A stretch of 64,000 nt of DNA from CAZPQK01 sp964588695 (lineage in GTDB: Bacteria; Krumholzibacteriota; Krumholzibacteriia; WVZY01; JAKEHA01): positions 310,001-374,000 of the forward strand of contig CAZPQK010000002.1 in the NCBI GenBank assembly GCA_964588695.1, given 5' to 3'. Positions 42,175 through 49,379 of this stretch are shown here, in pieces (position 1 is the first letter of the stretch; every line of letters begins with the position of its first letter). The notes below the pieces were generated by a model that was not told the origin of the DNA, ran no database searches, and saw only the letters and a list, made by a program, of their open reading frames with translations. The position numbers and the translations under genes were made by a program.

Positions 42175-43170
42175 TTAGCGTTGGGACATCATCAGGTAGG
42201 CACGATTGCGGATATAGTCGCGCAGGCGTTCTTTGGTCGCACGCGAATACGGCGAACCGACGGGCGTTACCGGCTCGTAACCCCATTCGGACACCACGTG
42301 GGGAAAGTGACGGTTGATCAGTTCAACTTCCAGCGCGTGTATTTTTGTTTTCCATGCGTGTAGCGGCCGGTCTGACAAACCTTGAAATCCCTGACCGCTG
42401 GTACTGTTCCCCCCCCAGTCCTCGCCCATCACCGTAGGTCGCAGCAGACCCGGTTGCCAGGCAAGGTTGCAGTGTTCGGCAACCGTTCGCATAACGGATT
42501 CGGTGTTGGTAACCAAATCTTCGTAGCGAATGACGCGATAGTTGGAAAGCACGTTGGGATTGAGGTGCGCATAATAATATGAGTTGCGCAGCGACTCTAC
42601 CGCGCGCTTAAGGAAAGGAAAAACGCCCATGCCGCTGTGTCGTCGGATCGCGACCAGGGTCGCATAAGGGTTACGCATAATGTGTACAAATCGTGCGTCG
42701 GGAAACCATCGAGCCAGGAGCGGCGCAAACTCGGCATTTTCCACCGACTTCTCCACAAAGCGCGCCGGGCGTCGGGCCGCCCTGTCGTGATGAAGCGACG
42801 CGTACAATGCGTCGACGTATCTTTCCAGCAACCGTGCATGATCGGCCGTGGCGAAGTCTTCGGCTGCGGTAGTGCGCAGGGTAGACTGGAACACGTCCAG
42901 GTCCCACCGGCTGGTCAAGACACTGTCGCCGGTAACATCCGCTTGCGTGTTGGACTGCGCGATGTGACCTGCCAGCGATTCAACCCACTGTTCGAACTCG
43001 AGTTGCCGGGGTCGAGTACTGCGCATGGCGTACTCCACCCAGTAGCCGCTTAGTTCAAAGAAGTGAGCCTCTAACGGAATAACAAACAAGTCGGGGTGGC
43101 CGTCGAGAAGATTTCGCAGCAAGGAGGTGCCAGACTTGTGGCTACCGAGGATGAAAACGGGAGAGCTCAT
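42175..43170 (-). CDS. Sulfotransferase family protein
   Basis: A 331-residue PAPS-dependent sulfotransferase-like protein. The 5'-phosphosulfate loop reads LGSHKSGTSLLRNLL at the N-terminus, and the 3'-phosphate region FVHIMRNPYATLVAIRRHSGMG lies mid-protein, followed by VIRYEDLVTN. These proteins sulfate glycans, lipids or peptides. It is the third gene of a peptidase-lipoprotein-sulfotransferase run (5-base gap), so modification of a secreted or surface product is likely. Acceptor unknown. Confidence 0.9.
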   Translation of the reverse strand: MSSPVFILGSHKSGTSLLRNLLDGHPDLFVIPLEAHFFELSGYWVEYAMRSTRPRQLEFEQWVESLAGHIAQSNTQADVTGDSVLTSRWDLDVFQSTLRTTAAEDFATADHARLLERYVDALYASLHHDRAARRPARFVEKSVENAEFAPLLARWFPDARFVHIMRNPYATLVAIRRHSGMGVFPFLKRAVESLRNSYYYAHLNPNVLSNYRVIRYEDLVTNTESVMRTVAEHCNLAWQPGLLRPTVMGEDWGGNSTSGQGFQGLSDRPLHAWKTKIHALEVELINRHFPHVVSEWGYEPVTPVGSPYSRATKERLRDYIRNRAYLMMSQR

Positions 43171-43175
43171 GCAGC

Positions 43176-43736
43176 CTAACGCACCACTCCGTAGCCGGTA
43201 ACCTTAAAAGGAACCGACTTCTTGGGTTTGTCGGGAAGCGCGGCATCACCTTGTTCGCCGATCACCCAAACAATCAACCCGACGTGCGAGCGCAACGCAT
43301 CGGCCAGATCACCCCGCAGCCAATAACGATCGCCGACGCGATGCGTCAGAACGAGTTTCCCCTGTTCTTCGCCGAGCATTCCCAGCACCGGAACGTCACC
43401 GTTGGGCAGTGCGAGCAGGTCGAAGTCATGGACGTTTAGCGTTACTACTTGATCGGTGGCGATGATCTCACCTCTCACCAGCACCTGCATTTCGGTCAGG
43501 GCTTCCAATTGACCGTAAGTCGCACTTCCGCGGTCGATCATAACTTCGGTGTGGGGCGCGGTTAGAATCAAGTCGGTAAACGGCGTACTGCCAAAGCGAT
43601 CGAGGGTGCCGGCAACCTCAAGAAACTCGCCTATCGCGGTAGCGTCGGGGCGATACTTGGGCTTGCCACTCCCCGCACAACCGACAAACAACACGGCGAG
43701 ACCAAGCGTGGCAATAAATCGAAATGATGGAGTCAT
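43176..43736 (-). CDS. Hypothetical lipoprotein
   Basis: A 186-residue predicted lipoprotein (lipobox VLFVGC, Cys20). The mature region is beta-rich; phrases such as MQVLVRGEIIATDQVVTLNVHDFDLL and VGLIVWVIGEQG suggest two OB-fold-like modules, but no family is assigned. It lies between the M30-like peptidase gene and the sulfotransferase gene, with 8- and 5-base gaps, and should be co-expressed with them. Confidence 0.72.
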   Translation of the reverse strand: MTPSFRFIATLGLAVLFVGCAGSGKPKYRPDATAIGEFLEVAGTLDRFGSTPFTDLILTAPHTEVMIDRGSATYGQLEALTEMQVLVRGEIIATDQVVTLNVHDFDLLALPNGDVPVLGMLGEEQGKLVLTHRVGDRYWLRGDLADALRSHVGLIVWVIGEQGDAALPDKPKKSVPFKVTGYGVVR

Positions 43737-43744
43737 GCAATCTC

Positions 43745-45559
43745 CTACTGTATTCGAACCACAACGGTGCGGATTCGTGCGCCCGCGTTGGCGGATACAT
43801 TGACCACCGCACCGGAGGTTACCAGGTTGCGCAACACAAAGAACTCACCCGTCGCGCGTTTGGTGACCGCCGCGAAAGCGTTGCCGTCAACGGTCTCGTT
43901 GGTTAGCGCAACCTGGCTGAAGTCGCCGACCATGTCGAGACTCGTGTAGTTGTAACGAGGGTTGCTGGTGATCCCGCGGCCGCTTAAATAAAGCGTCGCC
44001 AGGAAGTCCGCGGTTAGTTGGTAAAAGTTCTCCCCGGTTACGTCTTCGATGCATGCGCGGCCGGTGCACTTGCTGGCGACGATATCGCCAAGGATGGCTT
44101 CGCCATAACGATCGGCAAGATAACGCAGAAACAGGAATATAGCACCCCGTTGCTCGAGCGGTGCGGTGTTGTGTTCCAACGACATGTCTTGTGGCGCTGC
44201 CAGGTACAGATTTGCACGGTTAATATTGGGTTGGTCGAGATCGTTGAGGTCTTCGGCCATGTGCGCCATGCCTTCTTCCAACCAGGTAACCTGTGCGATG
44301 CCCAGTCCGGCAGTTAGCAGGCGCACCGAAAAACTAATCAGGTGTTGGTATTCATGGGCTGTGGTGGCGATGTTTTCGGTCGCCACAAACGCTCGCGGCT
44401 GGTTCACACCCCACGTACCCTGGGGGTCAGATGCCAGCAGGTAGCAGATTTCGGCTTCGTTGGTGGTTCCCGCCGGTATGCCATTCGCTCCCGGTGCCGA
44501 CAAGTCTCCCCGCCAAAAGAATCCCCCAATAAACCCGCTGCTACCCGGCGGCGTTAACCGGTTGACCACCGGGGTACTCAGCAGGATTACTTTGCCGTTT
44601 CCGTCGACATCGCCTTCCTGGCCAAACGCGGCGACATTGGTTGGACGAAGTTGCGAATCGTACGCTTGTCCCAGAGCGTTAAAGTCGGCTTGCGTCAGAT
44701 TCCCCGACGCTAGTGTATCAAGGTCGCTATAAATTAAGCAGTGTGTTCCGTCGTATCTAAGTTGGGCGGTGATCTGCGAGTAGTTTTGCGGGTCCAGCGC
44801 ACTACCCGTTGCGCTATTCAAAACAAAGAAGTTTTCCGTCATTCTTGCTTGTTCACGGGCGACATCGGGTTGTGCTGCTCTCGGGATACCGTGGCGGGCA
44901 ACCCAATCGTTCCAGTCGTCGCGAAGGTTCACTTCAAACTGGGTCGCGTCGGTGAACGTACCGACACCGGTGCTGATGGTTACCGCGTGAGCGTCGGGTT
45001 CGCGCACCGGGAACGAACCGGTTTGATTGGGCGTAAGAGTCGCCTGCACCGACTGCGTGTACGGCGTAGCGGGGTTCGCGCCGTGCGGCACCAGTAAATA
45101 GGCGGCTGCGATTGGGCCATAGTCGAGCGGAAGATCGAAACCCGCGTTGGAACCGCCAAACACAAACACCTCTCCCACACCGCGAGTCACGGTGATGTTG
45201 CCGCTTAGCACACCGGCCTGGCTTTGGCCGTCAACCGCAACGGACAGCGGACCACTGTTGGCATCTTCCGGCACTGCCACTTGCAGTTGGGTGGTGGTTC
45301 CTGCAAATGCGCGCGCCCCGCGATAGGGGTTGTTAAATCGAACCGTGTTGGCGCTTGCCGGCGTCAGAAAGTTTGAGCCGGTAATGGTGATCGTGTCACC
45401 CGGGGCGACGGTGGTCGCACTGGCCCCAGTCACCGTGGGGGCTGGAGGCGCGGCATCATCCGGGCCGGTCCCCGAGTCCTCAGAACACGCCGCAAAAAGC
45501 AAGGCCGCCGTCAATACGGGGAGCAACGCGCAACGAAAGGACATGATGCTGTGGTTCAC
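43745..45559 (-). CDS. Lipoprotein with IPT/TIG domain and M30-like metallopeptidase domain
   Basis: A 604-residue surface or periplasmic lipoprotein (lipobox LLFAAC, Cys25, then a flexible Asp/Gly/Pro linker). Residues ~40-125 are an IPT/TIG Ig-like domain (PTVTGASATTVAPGDTITITGSNF). The peptidase region resembles hyicolysin-type (M30) zinc proteases: HEYQH (402-406) and WLEEG (Glu429). A C-terminal beta-rich tail follows. GTG at 45559 is favoured by GGAGG eight bases upstream. It heads the operon with the lipoprotein and sulfotransferase genes, and is divergent from the second sigma-54 activator. Confidence 0.82.
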   Translation of the reverse strand: MNHSIMSFRCALLPVLTAALLFAACSEDSGTGPDDAAPPAPTVTGASATTVAPGDTITITGSNFLTPASANTVRFNNPYRGARAFAGTTTQLQVAVPEDANSGPLSVAVDGQSQAGVLSGNITVTRGVGEVFVFGGSNAGFDLPLDYGPIAAAYLLVPHGANPATPYTQSVQATLTPNQTGSFPVREPDAHAVTISTGVGTFTDATQFEVNLRDDWNDWVARHGIPRAAQPDVAREQARMTENFFVLNSATGSALDPQNYSQITAQLRYDGTHCLIYSDLDTLASGNLTQADFNALGQAYDSQLRPTNVAAFGQEGDVDGNGKVILLSTPVVNRLTPPGSSGFIGGFFWRGDLSAPGANGIPAGTTNEAEICYLLASDPQGTWGVNQPRAFVATENIATTAHEYQHLISFSVRLLTAGLGIAQVTWLEEGMAHMAEDLNDLDQPNINRANLYLAAPQDMSLEHNTAPLEQRGAIFLFLRYLADRYGEAILGDIVASKCTGRACIEDVTGENFYQLTADFLATLYLSGRGITSNPRYNYTSLDMVGDFSQVALTNETVDGNAFAAVTKRATGEFFVLRNLVTSGAVVNVSANAGARIRTVVVRIQ

Positions 45560-45646
45560 GGTGAGGCCTCCAGGCTACATACGTTGTTGTGTCTGTGTAG
45601 TTTAGGTAAGCACTGGTCGACTGGCAAGCCGAATAGGGCGGGCGGG

Positions 45647-45662
45647 CGAAACCGCGGTTTCG
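45647..45662. promoter_or_regulatory. 16-bp perfect palindrome abutting a sigma-54 promoter
   Basis: CGAAACCGCGGTTTCG is perfectly self-complementary and ends one base before the -24 element of the promoter at 45663. A protein bound here would block or contact sigma-54 polymerase. It also lies upstream of the divergent peptidase operon. Confidence 0.5.
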
Positions 45663-45678
45663 GGGCACAGACCTTGCA
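45663..45678 (+). promoter_or_regulatory. Sigma-54 (-24/-12) promoter for the second activator gene
   Basis: GGGCACAGACCTTGCA contains GGCAC-N5-TTGCA with consensus spacing. The start would be near 45689, giving a ~33-nt leader to the GTG at 45722. This placement also argues that the in-frame sequence upstream (from 45551) is not translated. Confidence 0.68.
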
Positions 45679-45721
45679 GACTGCGGTTGTTAACCCTTTC
45701 TCACCCACTCCGAGGTTGTCT

Positions 45722-47149
45722 GTGTCTGCCTACGTGGTACTCGTCATCGATGCCAACGATTGGGACCGTGAGCAAATTCGCGGCCTGGTCGCGAAGAGTT
45801 CGCGCCCCGCCGAAGTCATCGACCTTCCCGACGTCGCCAAAGCCCGACGCATCGACATGATCGTGCTCGGCTTGTCGGATGCGGTGTCGTTGGAAACGGC
45901 GCGTTCCCAGTTGGAGAGCGCACGCGATCGTTTCCCCCACGCGCAGCTGGTCGTGTGCGCCCCGCGCGAGACGCCAGAGCTTGACCAGAAGGTTCTAGCC
46001 CTTCGGGCGCGCGCGTTTCTGTTTAAACCGGTTCACCAGGAAACGTTCCTAGCCTTGATGGACGAGTCACTTGGCCAGATTCAACTGCGTCGCGAGCGGG
46101 AAGAATACGTTAAAAGCACGCGGACGCCGGCCGAAGCCATCGCCGTTATCGGCGAAAGCGAAGAGATTCAACAGGTGCTGCAAATGGTGGGCAAGGTCGC
46201 GCGAAGCGCGACGACTTCGGTTTTACTAACCGGCGAAAGCGGTGTCGGTAAGAGTCTCTTTGCCGAAACCATCCATAACGTTTGCGAAACCAGTTCCGGC
46301 CCGTTTATCGAAATCAACTGTGCGGCGCTACCTCCTGCGTTGTTGGAGTCGGAGTTGTTTGGTTACGAACCGGGCGCGTTTACGGATGCCAAGGGGCAGA
46401 AGATTGGTCTCATCGAGTTGGCCGACAACGGCACGCTGTTTTTGGATGAAATCACCGAAGTCGATCTGCCAACGCAGGCCAAGTTGTTGAAATTTCTGGA
46501 CAGCCAAACATTCCGCCGCCTGGGCGGCGAGGTTGCGATCGAGGTTAAGACTCGCGTCGTCGCCGCAACCAACCGCGACATCCGCGAAGAAGTCCGCCAG
46601 GGAAATTTTCGTGAAGACTTGTTTTATCGTCTCAACGTCGTCGAGATTTCAATTCCTCCGCTGCGCGACCGCGTGGGCGACATCGACTTGATCATTGAAC
46701 ACTTCCTGTCGCGGTATCGAAAGAAGTTTAACAAGCCCGGGTTGGGCCTGTCCGAGCAAGCACGCAAGCTCTTGCACGCGTACCACTGGCCGGGGAATGT
46801 TCGAGAGTTGATTAACGTGATCGAGCGTGCGGTGCTGCTTTGCCCGGACGAAGTGATTGAGGCGCAGCACCTGCCGATTGATCGACGCCGTGAGGTGCGG
46901 TCGGGGAAAGTCGTGCTGTCGGACGCCGAAGTCGCGGTATCGTTGCCTCCGGAAGGGTTGCCGCTGGCCGATGTCGAACGCGCGGTGTTGGTGGAAACTG
47001 TGAAGCTAGCCAAAGGAAACGTGGTGCAAGCGGCTGCACTGTTGGGCATTAGTCGGGGCGCGCTACGCAACAAGCTGGAACGCTACGGAATCGACGCCAA
47101 AGAAATCCATCGCCGCGCTCGGCGCGAAGAGTTACTGGGAGCAAAGTAG
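45722..47149 (+). CDS. Sigma-54-dependent regulator with degenerate receiver domain
   Basis: A 475-residue NtrC-type protein. Residues ~1-120 have a receiver-like fold (opening YVVLVIDANDWDRE and FLFKPVHQE with the conserved Lys), but the phosphoacceptor position reads DMIVLGLSD, with Gly in place of Asp, so it is probably a pseudo-receiver. The AAA+ domain has Walker A GESGVGKS, a GAFTDA variant of the GAFTGA loop and FLDEITEVD. A Fis-like HTH ends with AAALLGISRGALRNKLERYGI. GTG 45722 has GAGG nearby upstream. Regulation by protein binding or a ligand rather than phosphorylation is inferred. Divergent from the peptidase-sulfotransferase operon, its possible target. Confidence 0.92.
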   Translation: MSAYVVLVIDANDWDREQIRGLVAKSSRPAEVIDLPDVAKARRIDMIVLGLSDAVSLETARSQLESARDRFPHAQLVVCAPRETPELDQKVLALRARAFLFKPVHQETFLALMDESLGQIQLRREREEYVKSTRTPAEAIAVIGESEEIQQVLQMVGKVARSATTSVLLTGESGVGKSLFAETIHNVCETSSGPFIEINCAALPPALLESELFGYEPGAFTDAKGQKIGLIELADNGTLFLDEITEVDLPTQAKLLKFLDSQTFRRLGGEVAIEVKTRVVAATNRDIREEVRQGNFREDLFYRLNVVEISIPPLRDRVGDIDLIIEHFLSRYRKKFNKPGLGLSEQARKLLHAYHWPGNVRELINVIERAVLLCPDEVIEAQHLPIDRRREVRSGKVVLSDAEVAVSLPPEGLPLADVERAVLVETVKLAKGNVVQAAALLGISRGALRNKLERYGIDAKEIHRRARREELLGAK

Positions 47150-47285
47150 TGACTGTGGTTTTGTTGATGATTGTGTTCCGCCTCATACGTCGAGCATCCG
47201 CGAGCGGTTGGCCGATGTCCTAGTCTCACGCTGCGAGGGGTGTCCGCACCCCTGGTGTCTTCCCCCGCGCTCCTGAATCTCGCCC

Positions 47286-47305
47286 CACGACCAGCGCTGG
47301 TCGTG
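47286..47305. repeat. 20-bp perfect palindrome, first copy
   Basis: CACGACCAGCGCTGGTCGTG is fully self-complementary. A second copy with one mismatch lies at 47521-47540; both are preceded by CCC and followed by AC. As RNA either would form a 10-bp hairpin without a U-tract. Confidence 0.8.
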
Positions 47306-47343
47306 ACAGCAAACGCCCACGGTGGGAACACGTCACGCCGCTC

Positions 47344-47403
47344 GTCGCGCCCAGCGTGGTCGGCAAAGTGTTTTCACGCTGGTGAGCACATCCGCCACCG
47401 CGC
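47344..47403. repeat. ~60-bp direct repeat, copy 1
   Basis: Starts GTCGCGC and contains GTGGTCGGCAAAGTGTTTTC and ACGCTGGTGAGCACATCC, ending in ACCGCG. Copy 2 begins 94 bases later at 47438 with only a few differences. Confidence 0.85.
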
Positions 47404-47437
47404 CGGGCAGACCGTTGCCGCCGAAGTCAGCGCGGTC

Positions 47438-47497
47438 GTCGCGCTCCACGTGGTCGGCAAAGTGTTTTCACGCTGGTGAGCACATCCACCACCGCGA
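47438..47497. repeat. ~60-bp direct repeat, copy 2
   Basis: Matches copy 1 across nearly its whole length, including a shared TTTTCACGCTGGTGAGCACA core. The ~34 bases between the copies are unrelated in sequence, so this is a spaced duplication, not a continuous tandem array. Confidence 0.85.
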
Positions 47498-47520
47498 CGG
47501 GCGTACCTTAGAAGTCTCCC

Positions 47521-47540
47521 CACGACCAGCGCTGATCGTG
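47521..47540. repeat. 20-bp palindrome, second copy (one mismatch)
   Basis: CACGACCAGCGCTGATCGTG repeats the element at 47286 with G to A at one arm position. Together the two copies bracket the direct repeats. Confidence 0.78.
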
Positions 47541-47594
47541 ACATATGTATCCCCCCGGGTTCACCGGTAGCGCTATCCGTGATAGGCTGCGGTC

Positions 47595-48053
47595 ATGGCA
47601 ACTTTCACCATCCGTGACGCGTCGCTGGACGACGCCGACTTTATTGTCGAGTCCAACATTCGACTGGCGGTCGATTCCGACGACCACGTTCCCAATCGCG
47701 ATTTGCTTGGTAAGGGCGTCCGCGCGGCGTTATCGAAGCCCGACATGGCGCGATACTTTATCGCCGAAGCCGATGGGCGGCGAATCGCAACCACGATGAT
47801 TACCTACGAACTCACCGACTGGCGCAACGGTGTCATTTGGTGGCTGCAAAGTGTGTTCGTCGAACCTGAGTTTCGCGGACAGGGCGTTTTTCAGAAGATC
47901 TATCAACACATTAAAACGCAAGCGAAAGCCAACCCCGACGTGAAGGCGCTGCGCCTGTATATGCTATCCAGCAATGCCCGCGCACGCCGCTCGTACGAGC
48001 ATGCGGGTATGGTGGACTCGGGGTATGTCGTTCTGGAAGACGACTGGAGCTAG
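47595..48053 (+). CDS. GNAT family N-acetyltransferase
   Basis: A 152-residue acetyltransferase. It opens FTIRDASLDDADFI, has the acetyl-CoA-binding motif VEPEFRGQGVFQKIY, and ends with a typical LRLYMLSSNARARRSYEHAGM segment. Acceptor unknown. No strong ribosome-binding site precedes the ATG. It stands alone between the repeat cluster and the 15-residue-repeat gene. Confidence 0.9.
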   Translation: MATFTIRDASLDDADFIVESNIRLAVDSDDHVPNRDLLGKGVRAALSKPDMARYFIAEADGRRIATTMITYELTDWRNGVIWWLQSVFVEPEFRGQGVFQKIYQHIKTQAKANPDVKALRLYMLSSNARARRSYEHAGMVDSGYVVLEDDWS

Positions 48054-48153
48054 CGCACCCCACGCGCCAGCACTGTCTCAATCCAATAATCCCACTCCCG
48101 GGTGAAACAAACCCTCCGTCGCATCCGTCAGAGTAGGTATCCAAGGAGGCGTG

Positions 48154-49281
48154 ATGAAGCGACACATTGCCGGACTGGCGCTATTGGCGCTAGTGCTACC
48201 CACGATTTCCCCGAGCGCCGCGCTCGGACAGTCCCTCGACCTCGCTATCGACGGCTTTGGGGTGGGACTCGGTAACTCTAAGAATATCACTGGGATTCGT
48301 CTGAACCCGTTCGCCGATGAAGACATCGAGCGGGTGCGCGGCCTGAACCTGACCCTATGGAAGCCCAACGCGAGTCCGCACGGGCGAATCGACGGGATTT
48401 CGCTGGGACTGGTCGGCTTTGACGCCGCCAAGATTAGCGGAATTTCGGCCGCACTCATCGGCCTGAACGCCGAAGATATTACCGGAATTACAGTTGCGGG
48501 GATTGGGTTGTCGGGTCAGGACGTCACCGGGATTACGGTGGCTGGGATCGGCGGCGGTGCACACGATGTCACCGGCATCTCCGTGGCCGGCCTGGGTATG
48601 GGTGCCCACGACGTGGAGGGAATCTTCATCGCGGGCTTGGGGATCGGCGCAAATGACATTAACGGGATTTCGGTCGCGGGGCTGGGAGTTGGAGCGAGCC
48701 GCGTTCAAGGCATTACTGCCGCGCTCCTGGGCCTGGCGGCCGACGAGATTCGTGTGCTGGGCGTCGCCGGTATTGGAATTGGCGGCGGCGACGTTAGCGG
48801 CGTCACCGTGGCCGGTATCGGAATGGGCGTGGACACCTTTAACGGTGTTGGCGTCGGCGGCGTCGGAATTGGCGGCAACGAGATGCGCGGGCTGATGGTC
48901 GGCGGCATCGGAGTCGGTGCGGAATCGATCCGCGGCGTGGCGATTGGCGGAATCGGAATCGGCGCCGAAGAGTTTTCCGGTCTCGCGATTGGCGGCATCG
49001 GAGTCGGCGCCGAAACGTTTAGCGGCTGGGCCATAGCTGGCGCAGCCGGCGCGGACACGTGGGACGGCGTCGCGCTTACCCCGGCGTACTTTCGCGCCAA
49101 CGAACTAAGCGGTTTTGCGACCGGCGTCTACACGCGAACCGAGCGCACCGACGGGGTCACCATCGGCTTGTTTAACCGCACCGAAAACCTCAACGGTATG
49201 CAGTTGGGCGTTCTGAACTACGCGGGCAACCAGCGCGGATTCCTGCGACTGTTACCTTTGGTGAACTTCAAGCGCGACTAG
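48154..49281 (+). CDS. Exported protein of ~15 glycine-rich 15-residue repeats (LA_2272-type surface repeat-like)
   Basis: A 375-residue exported protein. After a signal peptide and a ~65-residue N-terminal part, about fifteen consecutive units of exactly 15 residues run from ~90 to ~310, e.g. TGITVAGIGGGAHDV and TGISVAGLGMGAHDV. Alternating small and beta-branched residues suggest a narrow beta-solenoid. The C-terminal ~60 residues (GVTIGLFNRTENLNGMQLG, then a hydrophobic end) resemble the repeats named LA_2272 in Leptospira surface proteins. ATG 48154 fits AAGGAGG with a 4-base spacer. A clear terminator follows. Surface or outer-membrane location is likely; function unknown. Confidence 0.82.
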   Translation: MKRHIAGLALLALVLPTISPSAALGQSLDLAIDGFGVGLGNSKNITGIRLNPFADEDIERVRGLNLTLWKPNASPHGRIDGISLGLVGFDAAKISGISAALIGLNAEDITGITVAGIGLSGQDVTGITVAGIGGGAHDVTGISVAGLGMGAHDVEGIFIAGLGIGANDINGISVAGLGVGASRVQGITAALLGLAADEIRVLGVAGIGIGGGDVSGVTVAGIGMGVDTFNGVGVGGVGIGGNEMRGLMVGGIGVGAESIRGVAIGGIGIGAEEFSGLAIGGIGVGAETFSGWAIAGAAGADTWDGVALTPAYFRANELSGFATGVYTRTERTDGVTIGLFNRTENLNGMQLGVLNYAGNQRGFLRLLPLVNFKRD

Positions 49282-49330
49282 CACAGGATTCGTGGTCGCG
49301 AAACGATAGCTGCAGTTGACGACTGCGCGG

Positions 49331-49362
49331 AAACGCCTCGCACATTGCGGGGCGTTTTCGTT
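49331..49362 (+). terminator. Intrinsic terminator after the 15-residue-repeat gene
   Basis: AAACGCCTCGC and GCGGGGCGTTT (49331-49357) pair over 11 bp including one T-G pair, with a 5-nt ACATT loop, followed by TCGTTTG. Confidence 0.72.
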
Positions 49363-49379
49363 TGCGTTACTGTGATGCT

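Larger units (their letters stand above)
47150..47594. other. Intergenic repeat cluster, no credible gene
   Basis: These 445 bases hold two ~60-bp direct repeats (47344 and 47438 onward) flanked by two copies of a 20-bp palindrome (47286 and 47521). No ORF here has a ribosome-binding site or protein-like composition. It separates the activator gene from the GNAT gene. Confidence 0.65.

Noticed and set aside
45551..45721. Upstream in-frame extension of the sigma-54 regulator gene (57 residues)
   Set aside because: It overlaps the divergent gene start and the sigma-54 promoter, and its residues do not continue the receiver fold; GTG 45722 has a better ribosome-binding site.
47344..47540. CRISPR-like repeats
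   Set aside because: Only two copies, ~60 bp each with one ~34-bp gap, no cas genes nearby, and the repeat ends are not CRISPR-like.
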